Origin: an uncultured Alistipes sp.
GTDB taxonomy: Bacteria; Bacteroidota; Bacteroidia; Bacteroidales; Rikenellaceae
Assembly (NCBI GenBank): GCA_958449275.1
Contig: CAUDHE010000024.1
Coordinates: forward strand, 1 to 27,899
DNA length: 27,899 nucleotides
Reading direction: 5' to 3'
Shown here one piece after another: positions 6,791-15,650 of the stretch; within the stretch, counting starts at the first letter, position 1, and each line of letters starts with the position of its first letter. Below the pieces are notes generated by a model that worked only from the letters and a program-made list of their open reading frames with translations, ran no database searches and had not been told where the DNA came from. A program made the position numbers and the translations under genes.

Positions 6791-8485
6791 TTATCTTCCT
6801 ATTTCTATTATGCGGTCGCAGCGGCCGAGCGAAGTCTCTCGGTGTGCCGTGACCACTATGGTCAACTCCTCGCGGTATTCCGCCAGATGCGCTATCGCAT
6901 CGTTTACGCTACGTTCGGTATCGCGGTCGAGAGCCGAGGCGGCCTCGTCGAAAAAGAGGATGTCGGGCCGACGATACAGCGCGCGGGCTATGCCGATGCG
7001 CTGCCGTTCGCCTCCCGACATGCGACATCCCGATTCTCCTGTCGGCGTGTCGATTCCTTGCGGCAGCCCGCGGACGAACTCCGCGAGGGCTGCTGTTTCC
7101 AAAACCTCGATCACGCGGTCGCGGTCGATCTCGTCGGGATTTTCGCCCAATGCCACGTTTTCTGCCAGCGTCGCGTCGGCTATGAATACGTTCTGAGGCA
7201 CATATCCCACCGAGTTCTGCCAGGCGCGGCGGTTCGATCGGTCGAGTTTCACGCCGTCGATGAGTATTTCGCCGCGTTGCGGGGAGTATAATCCCAGCAT
7301 AAGGTTCATGAGTGTCGATTTTCCCGCTCCCGACCGACCCTTTATGCCGATGCGTTCGCCGCGGCGGACGCATAACGAAAAATTCTCTATCACATTCTCC
7401 CCGTTCCCGTCGCCGTAACCGAACGTTATGTTGCGCAGCACCAAATCGCGTCGCATGCGGAGCCTCGCCGTATTGCGTTCGATGTCGTGCGTTTCCGTTA
7501 TGTCGGCGAGGAGTTCTACCGTGCAGCGGTTGTAACGTAAGGCGGTCAGCGCGGAGAGTATGTTGCGTACCGAAGGCATTAGCCTCACGGCTGCTACGGC
7601 GAATAGTCCGAACAGAACGCGGACCTCTCCTTCTGGCAGATATATTCCCGCCATTATCAGTGCCGCCATGCCGACGGCGACGAGCGTTTCGGTTATGGTC
7701 TGCGGCATCGCCGACACGGCGGCGTCGCGCTTGCGCATGTCGACGAGCCGTTCGGCATCGGCGTCGAAATCGGCGATCAGACGCGGGAAGGCGTTGTTGA
7801 TCTCCACGTCGGCATAGCCTCTGAAGCTCTCCGATACGTTGAGGAATTTCTTCTTCGACACTTCGTTCTCCCTCTTGCCGTAATCGCTCATGCGTCGTCC
7901 GACGAGTAGATAATAAAAAGTCGCTGCGGGAAGGAATACGGCCGCGAGCAGAAGCGCGGCGACGGGAGCGTAGGCGAATGCGGCTCCCATGACAAGCAGT
8001 AAAAGGAGCGTCTCGCCTGCGATGGTTGCGAGGGGTTGCAGCACTCCCGTCGCGAATCTCAGGCATACGAAGTTCACGTTGCGCGACAGTTCCGCCGAGT
8101 TGTTGCGGCTGACGAAATCGAGTCCGCGACCGTAATAATCGATGTAGAGTCGTCGTGACAGATCGCGGTACAGATCGTAAATGCAGTCGCATTGGCGGCG
8201 GTAGAGCCGAATGTTTGCCGCTCCTTTCAGTGCGATGGCCGTGACCGCTGCCGCCGACACGGTCAGCGCGAACGCTCTGTCGTCGTCGAATCCTAAGGCC
8301 CGATATATGCCGTGAAGTGTCGGATGCGAATGAAAAGCCTCGCCATCGAGTATCAGCATCAGCAGGGGAATGAGCATCGCGATACCGAAAAAGTTCAGCA
8401 CGGCGCGTGCGAGCAGGGCGACGATCATCGTTGCGCCACGCCGTTTGAAACGGAACGGAATTATGTTTGCGATCCTTCGATACAT
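6791..8485 (-). CDS. ABC exporter, fused membrane and ATPase domains
   Basis: A 564-aa half-transporter that should homodimerise in the inner membrane. Residues about 18-310 form the membrane domain with hydrophobic helices near 20-46, 72-90, 150-197 and 264-303. The ATPase follows: Walker A GRSGAGKST (383-391), Q-loop YVPQ (Q431), signature MSGGERQ (489-495), Walker B ILFFDEAAS (509-517) and switch His in TAHRE (H548). It has no C39 peptidase domain, so any leader removal would need a separate enzyme. The layout fits peptide, lipid or glycolipid exporters. The next genes encode a kinase and a SipW-like peptidase, which favours export of a small processed molecule. The start lies 14 bases after the AddA-like stop. 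Confidence 0.9.
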   Translation of the reverse strand: MYRRIANIIPFRFKRRGATMIVALLARAVLNFFGIAMLIPLLMLILDGEAFHSHPTLHGIYRALGFDDDRAFALTVSAAAVTAIALKGAANIRLYRRQCDCIYDLYRDLSRRLYIDYYGRGLDFVSRNNSAELSRNVNFVCLRFATGVLQPLATIAGETLLLLLVMGAAFAYAPVAALLLAAVFLPAATFYYLLVGRRMSDYGKRENEVSKKKFLNVSESFRGYADVEINNAFPRLIADFDADAERLVDMRKRDAAVSAMPQTITETLVAVGMAALIMAGIYLPEGEVRVLFGLFAVAAVRLMPSVRNILSALTALRYNRCTVELLADITETHDIERNTARLRMRRDLVLRNITFGYGDGNGENVIENFSLCVRRGERIGIKGRSGAGKSTLMNLMLGLYSPQRGEILIDGVKLDRSNRRAWQNSVGYVPQNVFIADATLAENVALGENPDEIDRDRVIEVLETAALAEFVRGLPQGIDTPTGESGCRMSGGERQRIGIARALYRRPDILFFDEAASALDRDTERSVNDAIAHLAEYREELTIVVTAHRETSLGRCDRIIEIGR

Positions 8486-8499
8486 TGAGACAAAGACAG

Positions 8500-11400
8500 C
8501 TAAATATCGGATAAATTACGATCGACCTCTATTATGTCGCCCGACGACAGATACCATACGTATCCCTCTACATGTCCGTATCCCATCGCTGCGATGAGCC
8601 GCATGTATTCACCTATCTGTCTCAGGTGCGCCTTGGGCTTTTCCGCGCCGAACTTGTAGTCGACCACCACCACGCGGTCGCCCTTTATCATCACGCGGTC
8701 GGGACGGCGGGTTCCGACGGTGTCGCGGCTTATTATGTCGTTTTCGTTGCGTATTTCGTCCCAGAAATCCGTCGCGAACCATTCGGCGACTTCGGGCCTG
8801 CCGAGTTCGCGGCGGATGACGGCTGCCAACTCCTCGGCCTGAGCATCGCTCAGGCGTCCTGCCATGCGGGCTTCCTCTATGCGACGTTCGGCGTCGGCGG
8901 CATCGACGGCCTCGTTAAGTATGCCGTGCATGAGTATTCCCGTGTTGCGCGGGGCGAGTTCGGCCGAATCACCCTCCTCGAAATAGCGTTGCGAGGGCAG
9001 ACGCAATGTCATGCGGGCATCCGAAGTGGGGTATTCGTCCAGCAGAACGCTCCTCACGCCGTCGTCCTTTTTGGCTTCGGGTTCGGGCGGTTCGGGTACG
9101 CCGTACTCCACGCACTCGGGTGTCGACGGGTCGGCGTCCTGCCGTACGGCTTCCCAGAGCAACCGCCCCGTGTTGTATCGTTCGGCGCGCGGGACAAATA
9201 CGTAAAGGGCCTCTTTGGCGCGCGTGAGAGCCACGTACAGCATGTTGACGTTGTCGACGTGCGAGTATACTTTTTCGCGATAGTATTCGTCGGAGAATAT
9301 CGAGTCGCTCATCGTGCTCTTGTATTCCACGGGGAATCGTCCGACGCTCGCCAGCGGGTCGCCCTTTTCGTCGGGTGCGGCCCATACTATGTTGTCGTTG
9401 ACGGCAGGATCGAGCGACCAGTTGCAGTAGGGGATTATTACCACCTTGCGCTCCAGTCCTTTCGATTTGTGGATGGTGGTGAGCTCTATCGTCGAGTCGC
9501 TTTTCTCCACGCTCAACGCCTTGCCCGATCCTTTCTCGTCCCATGCGGCGAGAAATAGTTGTATGTCGGCCACCTTCGAGGCGCAAAAGGCGGCGATCTG
9601 TTCGTGCAGCGCTTGCAGGTAAGCTGTCTCGTCGCGGCGTTTGTCGAGCCCGTACTCGACGACTATCTTTTCGAATGCTTGCTCGGGCGTTAGCCTGCTT
9701 ATGGCGGCGAGCGTAGCGCTGTCGCTTTCGTTCAGGGGTGCGTCGTAGTCGCGGCCGAGATAGTCGTTTACCAGTGCGCGGCTTATGGAGTCGTTCGGGT
9801 CCTGCGACAGCCGCATGACGGCCGTCACGAAGTTGCTCACGGGGGCATTGCCCACTATGAGGGCATCCTGCGTCATTATGTTGAACGAGTTGTTGCGTCG
9901 TTTGTATTCGAGCAGTATGCGCGCCGTGCGTAGTCCGTCGCTCGCCTTGCGGTAGAGGATCATTATGTCGTTGTAGGTGTAGCCTCGCGCTATGACCGAC
10001 TCTATGCACTCGACGATGGGCGGGGTCTCTTCGAACGTCTCGATTCTTACATATCCTTCGTTGCGGCTCTTTCGCCGCGGGGTTTGGGCGTGTCCTTCGT
10101 ATGCCGAGCGCAGCGTGCCGCGCAGATCGTCGTAGCCGCTGCGGCTAAGAGCGCCTTTCTCCGCGGCCTTGAGCAAGACGGCGTCGAGATCGGCGTTGTC
10201 GCGTTCCACCACGCGTTCTATGGCCGTGTTGTTGAACTCCACTATGCGGGGCAGACTGCGGTAGTTGTCGGAGAGTATCTGCAATTCGGTGTCGGCTTCG
10301 CCCAGCGCCTTGCGCACTCCTTGTTGCAGGATGCGCCAGTCGCCGCCGCGCCAGCGGTAGATCGATTGCTTCACGTCGCCCACGATGAGCACCGAGGGAT
10401 CTTCCGATTGCGACATGGCGTTTTGCAGCAGGGGAACGAAATTTTGCCATTCGCGTATGGAGGTGTCCTGAAATTCGTCGATCATGAAGCGCTCGAAGCG
10501 GTTGCCCGTCTTTTCGTATATGAACGGCGCGTCGTTGCCCGCCACGAAACGCGAAAGGATATATTTTGTCTCGGAGAGGAGCATGATGCCTTCCTCCTCG
10601 CACAGGTCGCGTACTTTTCGGTATATGTCCTGCAGAAGGGCGTAACTGCGATAGGTGGATTTCACCAGCGGCAGGGTCGACCACAGACGTCTGTTTCGGT
10701 CGAACGTGTCGCATATCTCGGCCAGCAGGGGCTGCAACGTCGGGGCCGAGGCCTGCGCGACGGAGCCTTTGGCGGCCCATCCATCGGGCGAGGCGGCCCG
10801 TGCGCGCACGGTGGCCGTGGGCTCTTTCGTCTCGCCTGCGGCCACGGCCGAAAAATATCGGGCGAAACTGCGCGATTTGCCTGCGAAATCGGTGGGGCAT
10901 ACACCCGCATCGTCCATTATTTTCAATGCCTTTTCGGCGACGGTCTTTATGTCAGCCCGAGCCTGAGCCGCGCGCTTTTCGGCTTCGCGTATCGCTTTCT
11001 GCAACTCCTCTTTAGGGGTGGAGTTCATTACGGTCTGCTTGCTCTGTTCGTTGAACAGTTCGCGGCCAAGCGCGAGCAGGTCGCTGCGGATGTCCCACCG
11101 GCTGTTGTCGTCTATCTTCTCCTGAGCGAACTCCATGATCCATTGCCGCAGCGTGTCGTCGCCCGTGATGTCGTCGATCAGCGAATCGGCACTGCGTGTC
11201 AGTACCGTCGATGTCTCTATCTCGATATTGTAATTGAGGTCGATTCCCAGTTCGCGGATGAAAGCGCGCAGTATGCGCTGGAAGAATTTGTCGATGGTGA
11301 GTATGGTGAAACGCGAATAGTCGTGCAGTATCTTGGTCTGTATGTTTCGGGCGCGCTTTATTATCTCCGATTCGTCGAATCCGAGATCGCGTTTCAGATC

Positions 11401-11625
11401 GGCCATGTAGCTGCTCTCGGCGGGGCGGACGATCAGATCGTTTATCTCTTTCAATATGCGGCTCTTCATCTCTTCGGTAGCCTTGTTGGTGAAGGTCACG
11501 GCGAGTATGGCGCGATAGAGGCCGGGCTTTTCGCGGTAGTGTTTTATCGTGTCGTGCACGAACTTGTATGCCAGTCGGTAGGTCTTGCCCGATCCGGCGC
11601 TCGCGCTCAGAATTTGTGCTCTCAT
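8500..11625 (-). CDS. addA: AddA/RecB-like UvrD helicase with C-terminal nuclease
   Basis: Helicase-nuclease for processing double-strand breaks, expected to act with the adjacent AddB-like protein to load recombinase. The 1041 residues contain all superfamily 1 motifs: Walker A SASAGSGKT (7-15), TFTNKATEEM, DEFQDTS (383-389), GDVKQSIYRWRGGD, DNYRSLPRIVE, TIHKSKGLE (H719) and YVALTRAKEALYV. A C-terminal PD-(D/E)XK nuclease follows, with GILMHGILNE and VVDYKFG (D989, K991). The first ATG lies only four bases after the AddB-like stop, consistent with one transcript. It is shorter than enterobacterial RecB but normal for Bacteroidota. The partner's iron-sulfur nuclease points to AddAB rather than RecBCD. 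Confidence 0.9.
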   Translation of the reverse strand: MRAQILSASAGSGKTYRLAYKFVHDTIKHYREKPGLYRAILAVTFTNKATEEMKSRILKEINDLIVRPAESSYMADLKRDLGFDESEIIKRARNIQTKILHDYSRFTILTIDKFFQRILRAFIRELGIDLNYNIEIETSTVLTRSADSLIDDITGDDTLRQWIMEFAQEKIDDNSRWDIRSDLLALGRELFNEQSKQTVMNSTPKEELQKAIREAEKRAAQARADIKTVAEKALKIMDDAGVCPTDFAGKSRSFARYFSAVAAGETKEPTATVRARAASPDGWAAKGSVAQASAPTLQPLLAEICDTFDRNRRLWSTLPLVKSTYRSYALLQDIYRKVRDLCEEEGIMLLSETKYILSRFVAGNDAPFIYEKTGNRFERFMIDEFQDTSIREWQNFVPLLQNAMSQSEDPSVLIVGDVKQSIYRWRGGDWRILQQGVRKALGEADTELQILSDNYRSLPRIVEFNNTAIERVVERDNADLDAVLLKAAEKGALSRSGYDDLRGTLRSAYEGHAQTPRRKSRNEGYVRIETFEETPPIVECIESVIARGYTYNDIMILYRKASDGLRTARILLEYKRRNNSFNIMTQDALIVGNAPVSNFVTAVMRLSQDPNDSISRALVNDYLGRDYDAPLNESDSATLAAISRLTPEQAFEKIVVEYGLDKRRDETAYLQALHEQIAAFCASKVADIQLFLAAWDEKGSGKALSVEKSDSTIELTTIHKSKGLERKVVIIPYCNWSLDPAVNDNIVWAAPDEKGDPLASVGRFPVEYKSTMSDSIFSDEYYREKVYSHVDNVNMLYVALTRAKEALYVFVPRAERYNTGRLLWEAVRQDADPSTPECVEYGVPEPPEPEAKKDDGVRSVLLDEYPTSDARMTLRLPSQRYFEEGDSAELAPRNTGILMHGILNEAVDAADAERRIEEARMAGRLSDAQAEELAAVIRRELGRPEVAEWFATDFWDEIRNENDIISRDTVGTRRPDRVMIKGDRVVVVDYKFGAEKPKAHLRQIGEYMRLIAAMGYGHVEGYVWYLSSGDIIEVDRNLSDI

Positions 11626-11629
11626 GGCA

Positions 11630-14491
11630 TTACCGTTTGCAGATGAGTTTGAAATCGCAGTATTTGCATATCTTGTCGGCCTCCGTTTCGTCGCATTGTG
11701 CGAACGGGGTTTCGTGATCGAACAGTTCGTCGAGCTTGTCGCGCAGCAACTTTTCGAACACCTCGGCGTAGGCGTCGTAGTCTACCGCGACGGAGTCGGC
11801 CGATTTGTCTGTCAGGTGCGGATCGTAGTCGTCGTTGCGAATGTAGCGCACGAAGTAGAGGGCCGGCTCCACGTTGCGTCCGAACGTGCGGCGCAGCACC
11901 ATCGAGTATATCATGGTTTGCAGCAGATTGCCGAATCGGCTGCGGTTCTCGCCCTCGAAAAGCGACTCCGCGCCGTTGAACTCCAGATGCAGCCCGCCCG
12001 TCTTGTAGTCCACCACGCGTATGCGGCCGTTGTCGAGCGAGTCTATTCGGTCGGCTATGCCTCCGATGATGACGCGGCGTCCGTCGCCGAGTTCGAAGGA
12101 CTGCGATATGCGGTGCTCGACCTCCGTTACCGCGAATCGTCCGTGTGCCATGTCGTAGGGGATGATTCCGCGGCGGATGTATTTCACCACAATGCTGTTC
12201 ACCAGCGCGAGGTTGCCCGCGTATTCGGCGGGATCGGCCTCGGCGTTGTTGAGGTATTCGTCGTTTATGGCCTGCACGACCGCTTTTTCCACTGCATCGC
12301 CTTGCAGCATGCGGGCCAGTTCGGGTGCGGGATCCTCTATGCCCCGTATCGGTCCGTAGAGGTGCTGCATGGCGGCGTGGAGGATGGTGCCGAACATGGG
12401 GTTGTCGACCTCCTCGGCTATCTCGTCCGACACCTTGAGTCGCGCTATGGCGGCGAAGTAGAACTTGAGCGGGCAGGCTATGTAGCGTGCGAAGGCCGTG
12501 GGCGAAAGCATCTGCGGCTCGTCGCCGTCGAGGAATCTGCGGAGCTTTTCGAGCGTGCGTCCCTTCTTCTCGACCGTGATCGCCCGCGATTCGCCGACGG
12601 CAACGTCGACTCCCACGTTTATTCGTCCTATGTCGTACGGCGATTCGTATCGGAGTTGGTATATGTATCGGCTCTGTTCACCCGTGCTCTTTTCGTCGGC
12701 GTGCGAGCAATAGAGCATGTCGACGTTCTCGGCGCGCTGTATGAGGCGGTAGAAGTAGTAGGCGTAGACTCCCTCGTGGTGCTCTGGCGTGGGCATGCCG
12801 TAGGCGGCCCTCAGGTTGTAGGGGATGAACGACGCGGCACCGTTGAGGTTGCCCGGGAAGTTGTCGTCGTTCATCGAGAGTATCACGACGTTGCGGAAAT
12901 CGAGGTTGCGGGTCTCCAGAATACCCATCACCTGCAATCCTTTCAGCGGTTCGCCGTTGAAAGGTATACGCACCGTTTGCAGATGGCGTTTCAACAGTGA
13001 TGTATAGATGGAGACGCTTATTTCTATGTCGCAAAGCCTGAGTGAGTTGTTAAGTTGCCTTATGTTGTCGGCTATGATCGACAGACAGGCCGATTTCAGC
13101 GATCTCTCCTCGTCGTCCGATGCCGATCGTATCACTTTGTCTATCACGTCGAGCAGATATTCCGATAACGCTTCGTAACCCTCGGCGGGAGTGAATATCG
13201 CGCTCAGCAGATCGTTGTCGGCGAATGTCTTTTCGGGCACGCGTATGCTGCGGCTTTCGACTATCCGACGTTGCCGTTCGCGCGATCGGGCGTCCGTTAT
13301 CTCGGTGATGTACGGGTGCAGCAGTATTCCGCCCACGTCGGCGTGATAGAATGTCTGTTCGCCTGCCGACTTGCGACGGTTCTTTTGGAGTTCGATCAGG
13401 CGCTCCACGAACGAGTAGGCCGTGGTCTGTCTCAGCGGATAGCCCATCGTGACGTTTATGTTGTCGGCTATCTCACTCGGGAGCGAGTGTAGCAGCGGGA
13501 GCAGCAGCGATTCGTCGGTGAGCACGATGGCCGTCTGTTTGTCGAATTGCAGCGACGGCGATATTCGGCGCAGTATCGACGGCACGTATTTGCATTGTAC
13601 CACGTTCGATACGGTTGACACGGCGTTGATGTTTTTCGCGATTCCGATGAAATTGTCGTGCGACACGTCGTCCGCAGGCGGGAACTGCCGCAGATTCTCG
13701 CGCATGAAGCGTCCTGCCTCCTGTTCGGCGTTGTCGGTGTAGTAGGAATCGTAGTCCCAGAAGAAGTCGCACCGAGCATTGGCATCGAGGTGTTTCAAAA
13801 CGCGTTTCTCGCATTCCGACAAGGCGTTGAATCCGACGAAGACGTAGTGGCGCGTCGTGTCGGGACCGCCCGTGCCGTTTTCGACGTTCTCCACGGCCGA
13901 GCGGTAGATCATTCCCGTGTATGCGAATCGGAGTTCGGTCAGACGTTCGCGCAGACGGTGGTAGACCTCGCCCAGCGTCAGCCATACCTTCAGGAACTTG
14001 AGTTTCTCGTCAGAAAGCGACGCTTCGTCTTCGAAATGGCTCCAGAACGAGTTTATCACACGTCTCATCTCGGGTGTGAGATACGACAGATCGGCCTCCA
14101 GCTCCTTCAGATCGCAGATGTTGCGGAACAGCATGTCGGCGTCGATCATGTATTTGTCTATCAGATCGAAATCGCCGAGGAGCATTTCTCCCCAAAAATA
14201 GAACTTGTCGAACGTCTCGTCGTGATACGAGGCATATATCTTGTACAACTCGGTGATGATACGCACTTTGTCGCCCGTCGCGAACGACGAGGCTTCGCAC
14301 ATGATGTCGTCCATCGAGACGTATTTCGGTTGCCACAACGGAATGTCGGCGAGCTGCGACAGCGCGTCGGAGAAAAACAAGCGGGCGCGTCGCGACGGAA
14401 ACACCATCGTGAGCGACGATATGTCGCGGCCGTATCGTTCGTACAGTTTTTGGGCCGTTTCGGACAAAAACGATTGTTGCATCTGAATCAT
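11630..14491 (-). CDS. addB: AddB-like PD-(D/E)XK nuclease with iron-sulfur motif
   Basis: Second subunit of the presumed AddAB double-strand-break repair complex. The 953-aa protein has a degenerate helicase-like body opening with MVFPSRRARLFF, where a functional Walker A is absent, as expected for AddB. A C-terminal nuclease follows: FARYIACPLKFYF (C673), GTILHAAM, and VVDYKTGG (D828, K830). The very C-terminus has CKYCDFKLIC (C942, C945, C951), which with C673 gives the four-cysteine iron-sulfur staple known in AddB nucleases. ATG 14491 is used here; an in-frame ATG three codons later is possible. It heads the six-gene minus-strand run. The helicase body is divergent in sequence, so its boundaries are uncertain. 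Confidence 0.87.
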   Translation of the reverse strand: MIQMQQSFLSETAQKLYERYGRDISSLTMVFPSRRARLFFSDALSQLADIPLWQPKYVSMDDIMCEASSFATGDKVRIITELYKIYASYHDETFDKFYFWGEMLLGDFDLIDKYMIDADMLFRNICDLKELEADLSYLTPEMRRVINSFWSHFEDEASLSDEKLKFLKVWLTLGEVYHRLRERLTELRFAYTGMIYRSAVENVENGTGGPDTTRHYVFVGFNALSECEKRVLKHLDANARCDFFWDYDSYYTDNAEQEAGRFMRENLRQFPPADDVSHDNFIGIAKNINAVSTVSNVVQCKYVPSILRRISPSLQFDKQTAIVLTDESLLLPLLHSLPSEIADNINVTMGYPLRQTTAYSFVERLIELQKNRRKSAGEQTFYHADVGGILLHPYITEITDARSRERQRRIVESRSIRVPEKTFADNDLLSAIFTPAEGYEALSEYLLDVIDKVIRSASDDEERSLKSACLSIIADNIRQLNNSLRLCDIEISVSIYTSLLKRHLQTVRIPFNGEPLKGLQVMGILETRNLDFRNVVILSMNDDNFPGNLNGAASFIPYNLRAAYGMPTPEHHEGVYAYYFYRLIQRAENVDMLYCSHADEKSTGEQSRYIYQLRYESPYDIGRINVGVDVAVGESRAITVEKKGRTLEKLRRFLDGDEPQMLSPTAFARYIACPLKFYFAAIARLKVSDEIAEEVDNPMFGTILHAAMQHLYGPIRGIEDPAPELARMLQGDAVEKAVVQAINDEYLNNAEADPAEYAGNLALVNSIVVKYIRRGIIPYDMAHGRFAVTEVEHRISQSFELGDGRRVIIGGIADRIDSLDNGRIRVVDYKTGGLHLEFNGAESLFEGENRSRFGNLLQTMIYSMVLRRTFGRNVEPALYFVRYIRNDDYDPHLTDKSADSVAVDYDAYAEVFEKLLRDKLDELFDHETPFAQCDETEADKICKYCDFKLICKR

Positions 14492-14550
14492 GTTTTATGC
14501 TTATCCGAAACAATATCCGATTTCGTTCGGCTGCCTGCGGTTGTCCGTCG

Positions 14551-14580
14551 CATGGTGTGGCGGCGAACTGCCGACATCGC
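14551..14580 (+). repeat. Degenerate copy of repeat family 2 (copy D)
   Basis: GGCGGCGAACTGCCGACATCGCA matches the core of the family 2 elements at 20946-21034 and 25241-25141, but the 3' arm of the terminal CGACATTG/CAATGTCG hairpin is missing and the 5' part is poorly matched. It lies between addB and the downstream M23 peptidase gene, in the opposite orientation to both. Confidence 0.55.
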
Positions 14581-14588
14581 ACGCACTG

Positions 14589-14620
14589 CGAAAATATTAT
14601 GGCGTATTTTTGCGGATAAA
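14589..14620 (-). promoter_or_regulatory. Possible promoter of the addB-addA run
   Basis: On the minus strand TATTTTCG (14596-14589) fits TAnnTTTG with one change, and TTTA (14620-14617) lies 20 bases upstream. Transcription would start about 95 bases before the addB ATG, placing degenerate repeat D inside the leader. Confidence 0.4.
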
Positions 14621-14692
14621 CATTGGTATTTTGCCACGAAGTTAACGAAATAACGGCATTCGATCAAATCGGCGGCGCGAAATCGGCACGTG

Positions 14693-15637
14693 TCAGTCGA
14701 ACGATTGCATTCCCGATTGTGCGATGCGGATTATGCGGCGGTATTCGTCGGGGGTGAGTTCCATGAAGAAGTAGTGTACGGGGTCGACTCTCAATCCGTT
14801 GTAACGCACTTCGTAGTGGAGGTGAGGGGCGAGCGAGAGTCCCGAGTTGCCCGACAAGGCAATCACGTCGCCGCGCTGTACCTTTTGTCCGGGACGCACC
14901 AACACGCTCATCAGGTGACCGTACGATGTGCGGTATCCGTTCATGTGGTCTATGACGACCGTTTTGCCCAATGTGGAGTTTTTGTCCGATATCTCCTTCA
15001 CCACGCCGTCGGCCGTGGCGAATATGCTCGATCCTTCGGCTACGGTGTAGTCCACTCCCTGATGCGATTTGAGCGTACGGTAGAACGGGTTGAGTATGGT
15101 GCCGTATCCTGCCGTGAGCAGCGTGAGCTGTTTGTTCAGTACGGGTTGTATGGAGGGTATGGCGTTGCTTTTCTCGCCAAGACTGTCGCCCAGGAGTTTC
15201 AGTTTCAGATACGAATCCTCCAGCGCTGCCATCTTTTCGGCCATTTCGTCGGTTCGTCGGGCGAGGTCGCGACGCAGTTCGCGGCGCGATTCCGATATCT
15301 TCTTTTCGTGCAGAGCCACCCGTTCCTCGCTCTGTTCGGTGTCGAGGAGATCGTACGGGTCCGATTCGAACAGTATGCGAAACACGCTCTTGTCGCGGTC
15401 GGTTATGTTGTCGAGCACCATCTCCAACGAGTCGTATCTCGCGGCCAAAACGTCGTATTCGGCGCGCAGCTTGTCGGTCGAATGGCGCATGCGGTGCTCG
15501 TAGGGCGTATCGAAGAAGAACGAGAACAGAATGTAGTAGAGTATGGCCGCGCCGCCCCAAGCGAACAGCCTGACGAAAAACCTGACGGCTTTCTGCTTGC
15601 GTGTGCGACGTTTTTCGGTATCGTGTGCGTTGTCCAT
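14693..15637 (-). CDS. Membrane-anchored M23 family metallopeptidase (downstream copy)
   Basis: A 314-aa inner-membrane protein with a periplasmic LytM/M23 domain, the family that cleaves peptidoglycan cross-bridges or acts as an amidase activator. A single transmembrane helix lies at about 26-43, followed by a charged coiled-coil region (50-155) and the M23 domain. Zinc and catalytic residues are all present: H192 and D196 in HQGVD, H241, and H272/H274 in HLHYEV, so it should be active. ATG 15637 is preferred over the open frame from 15706, because the extra 23 residues overlap the upstream gene and disrupt the cytosolic-tail-plus-helix design. It sits 13 bases behind the paralogous M23 gene. 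Confidence 0.9.
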   Translation of the reverse strand: MDNAHDTEKRRTRKQKAVRFFVRLFAWGGAAILYYILFSFFFDTPYEHRMRHSTDKLRAEYDVLAARYDSLEMVLDNITDRDKSVFRILFESDPYDLLDTEQSEERVALHEKKISESRRELRRDLARRTDEMAEKMAALEDSYLKLKLLGDSLGEKSNAIPSIQPVLNKQLTLLTAGYGTILNPFYRTLKSHQGVDYTVAEGSSIFATADGVVKEISDKNSTLGKTVVIDHMNGYRTSYGHLMSVLVRPGQKVQRGDVIALSGNSGLSLAPHLHYEVRYNGLRVDPVHYFFMELTPDEYRRIIRIAQSGMQSFD

Positions 15638-15650
15638 TCCCTTGCGTTTT

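Noticed and set aside
10084..13000. Plus-strand open frames of 520 and 471 aa across addA and addB
   Set aside because: They are antisense to genes with complete helicase and nuclease motifs and carry no recognisable domain.
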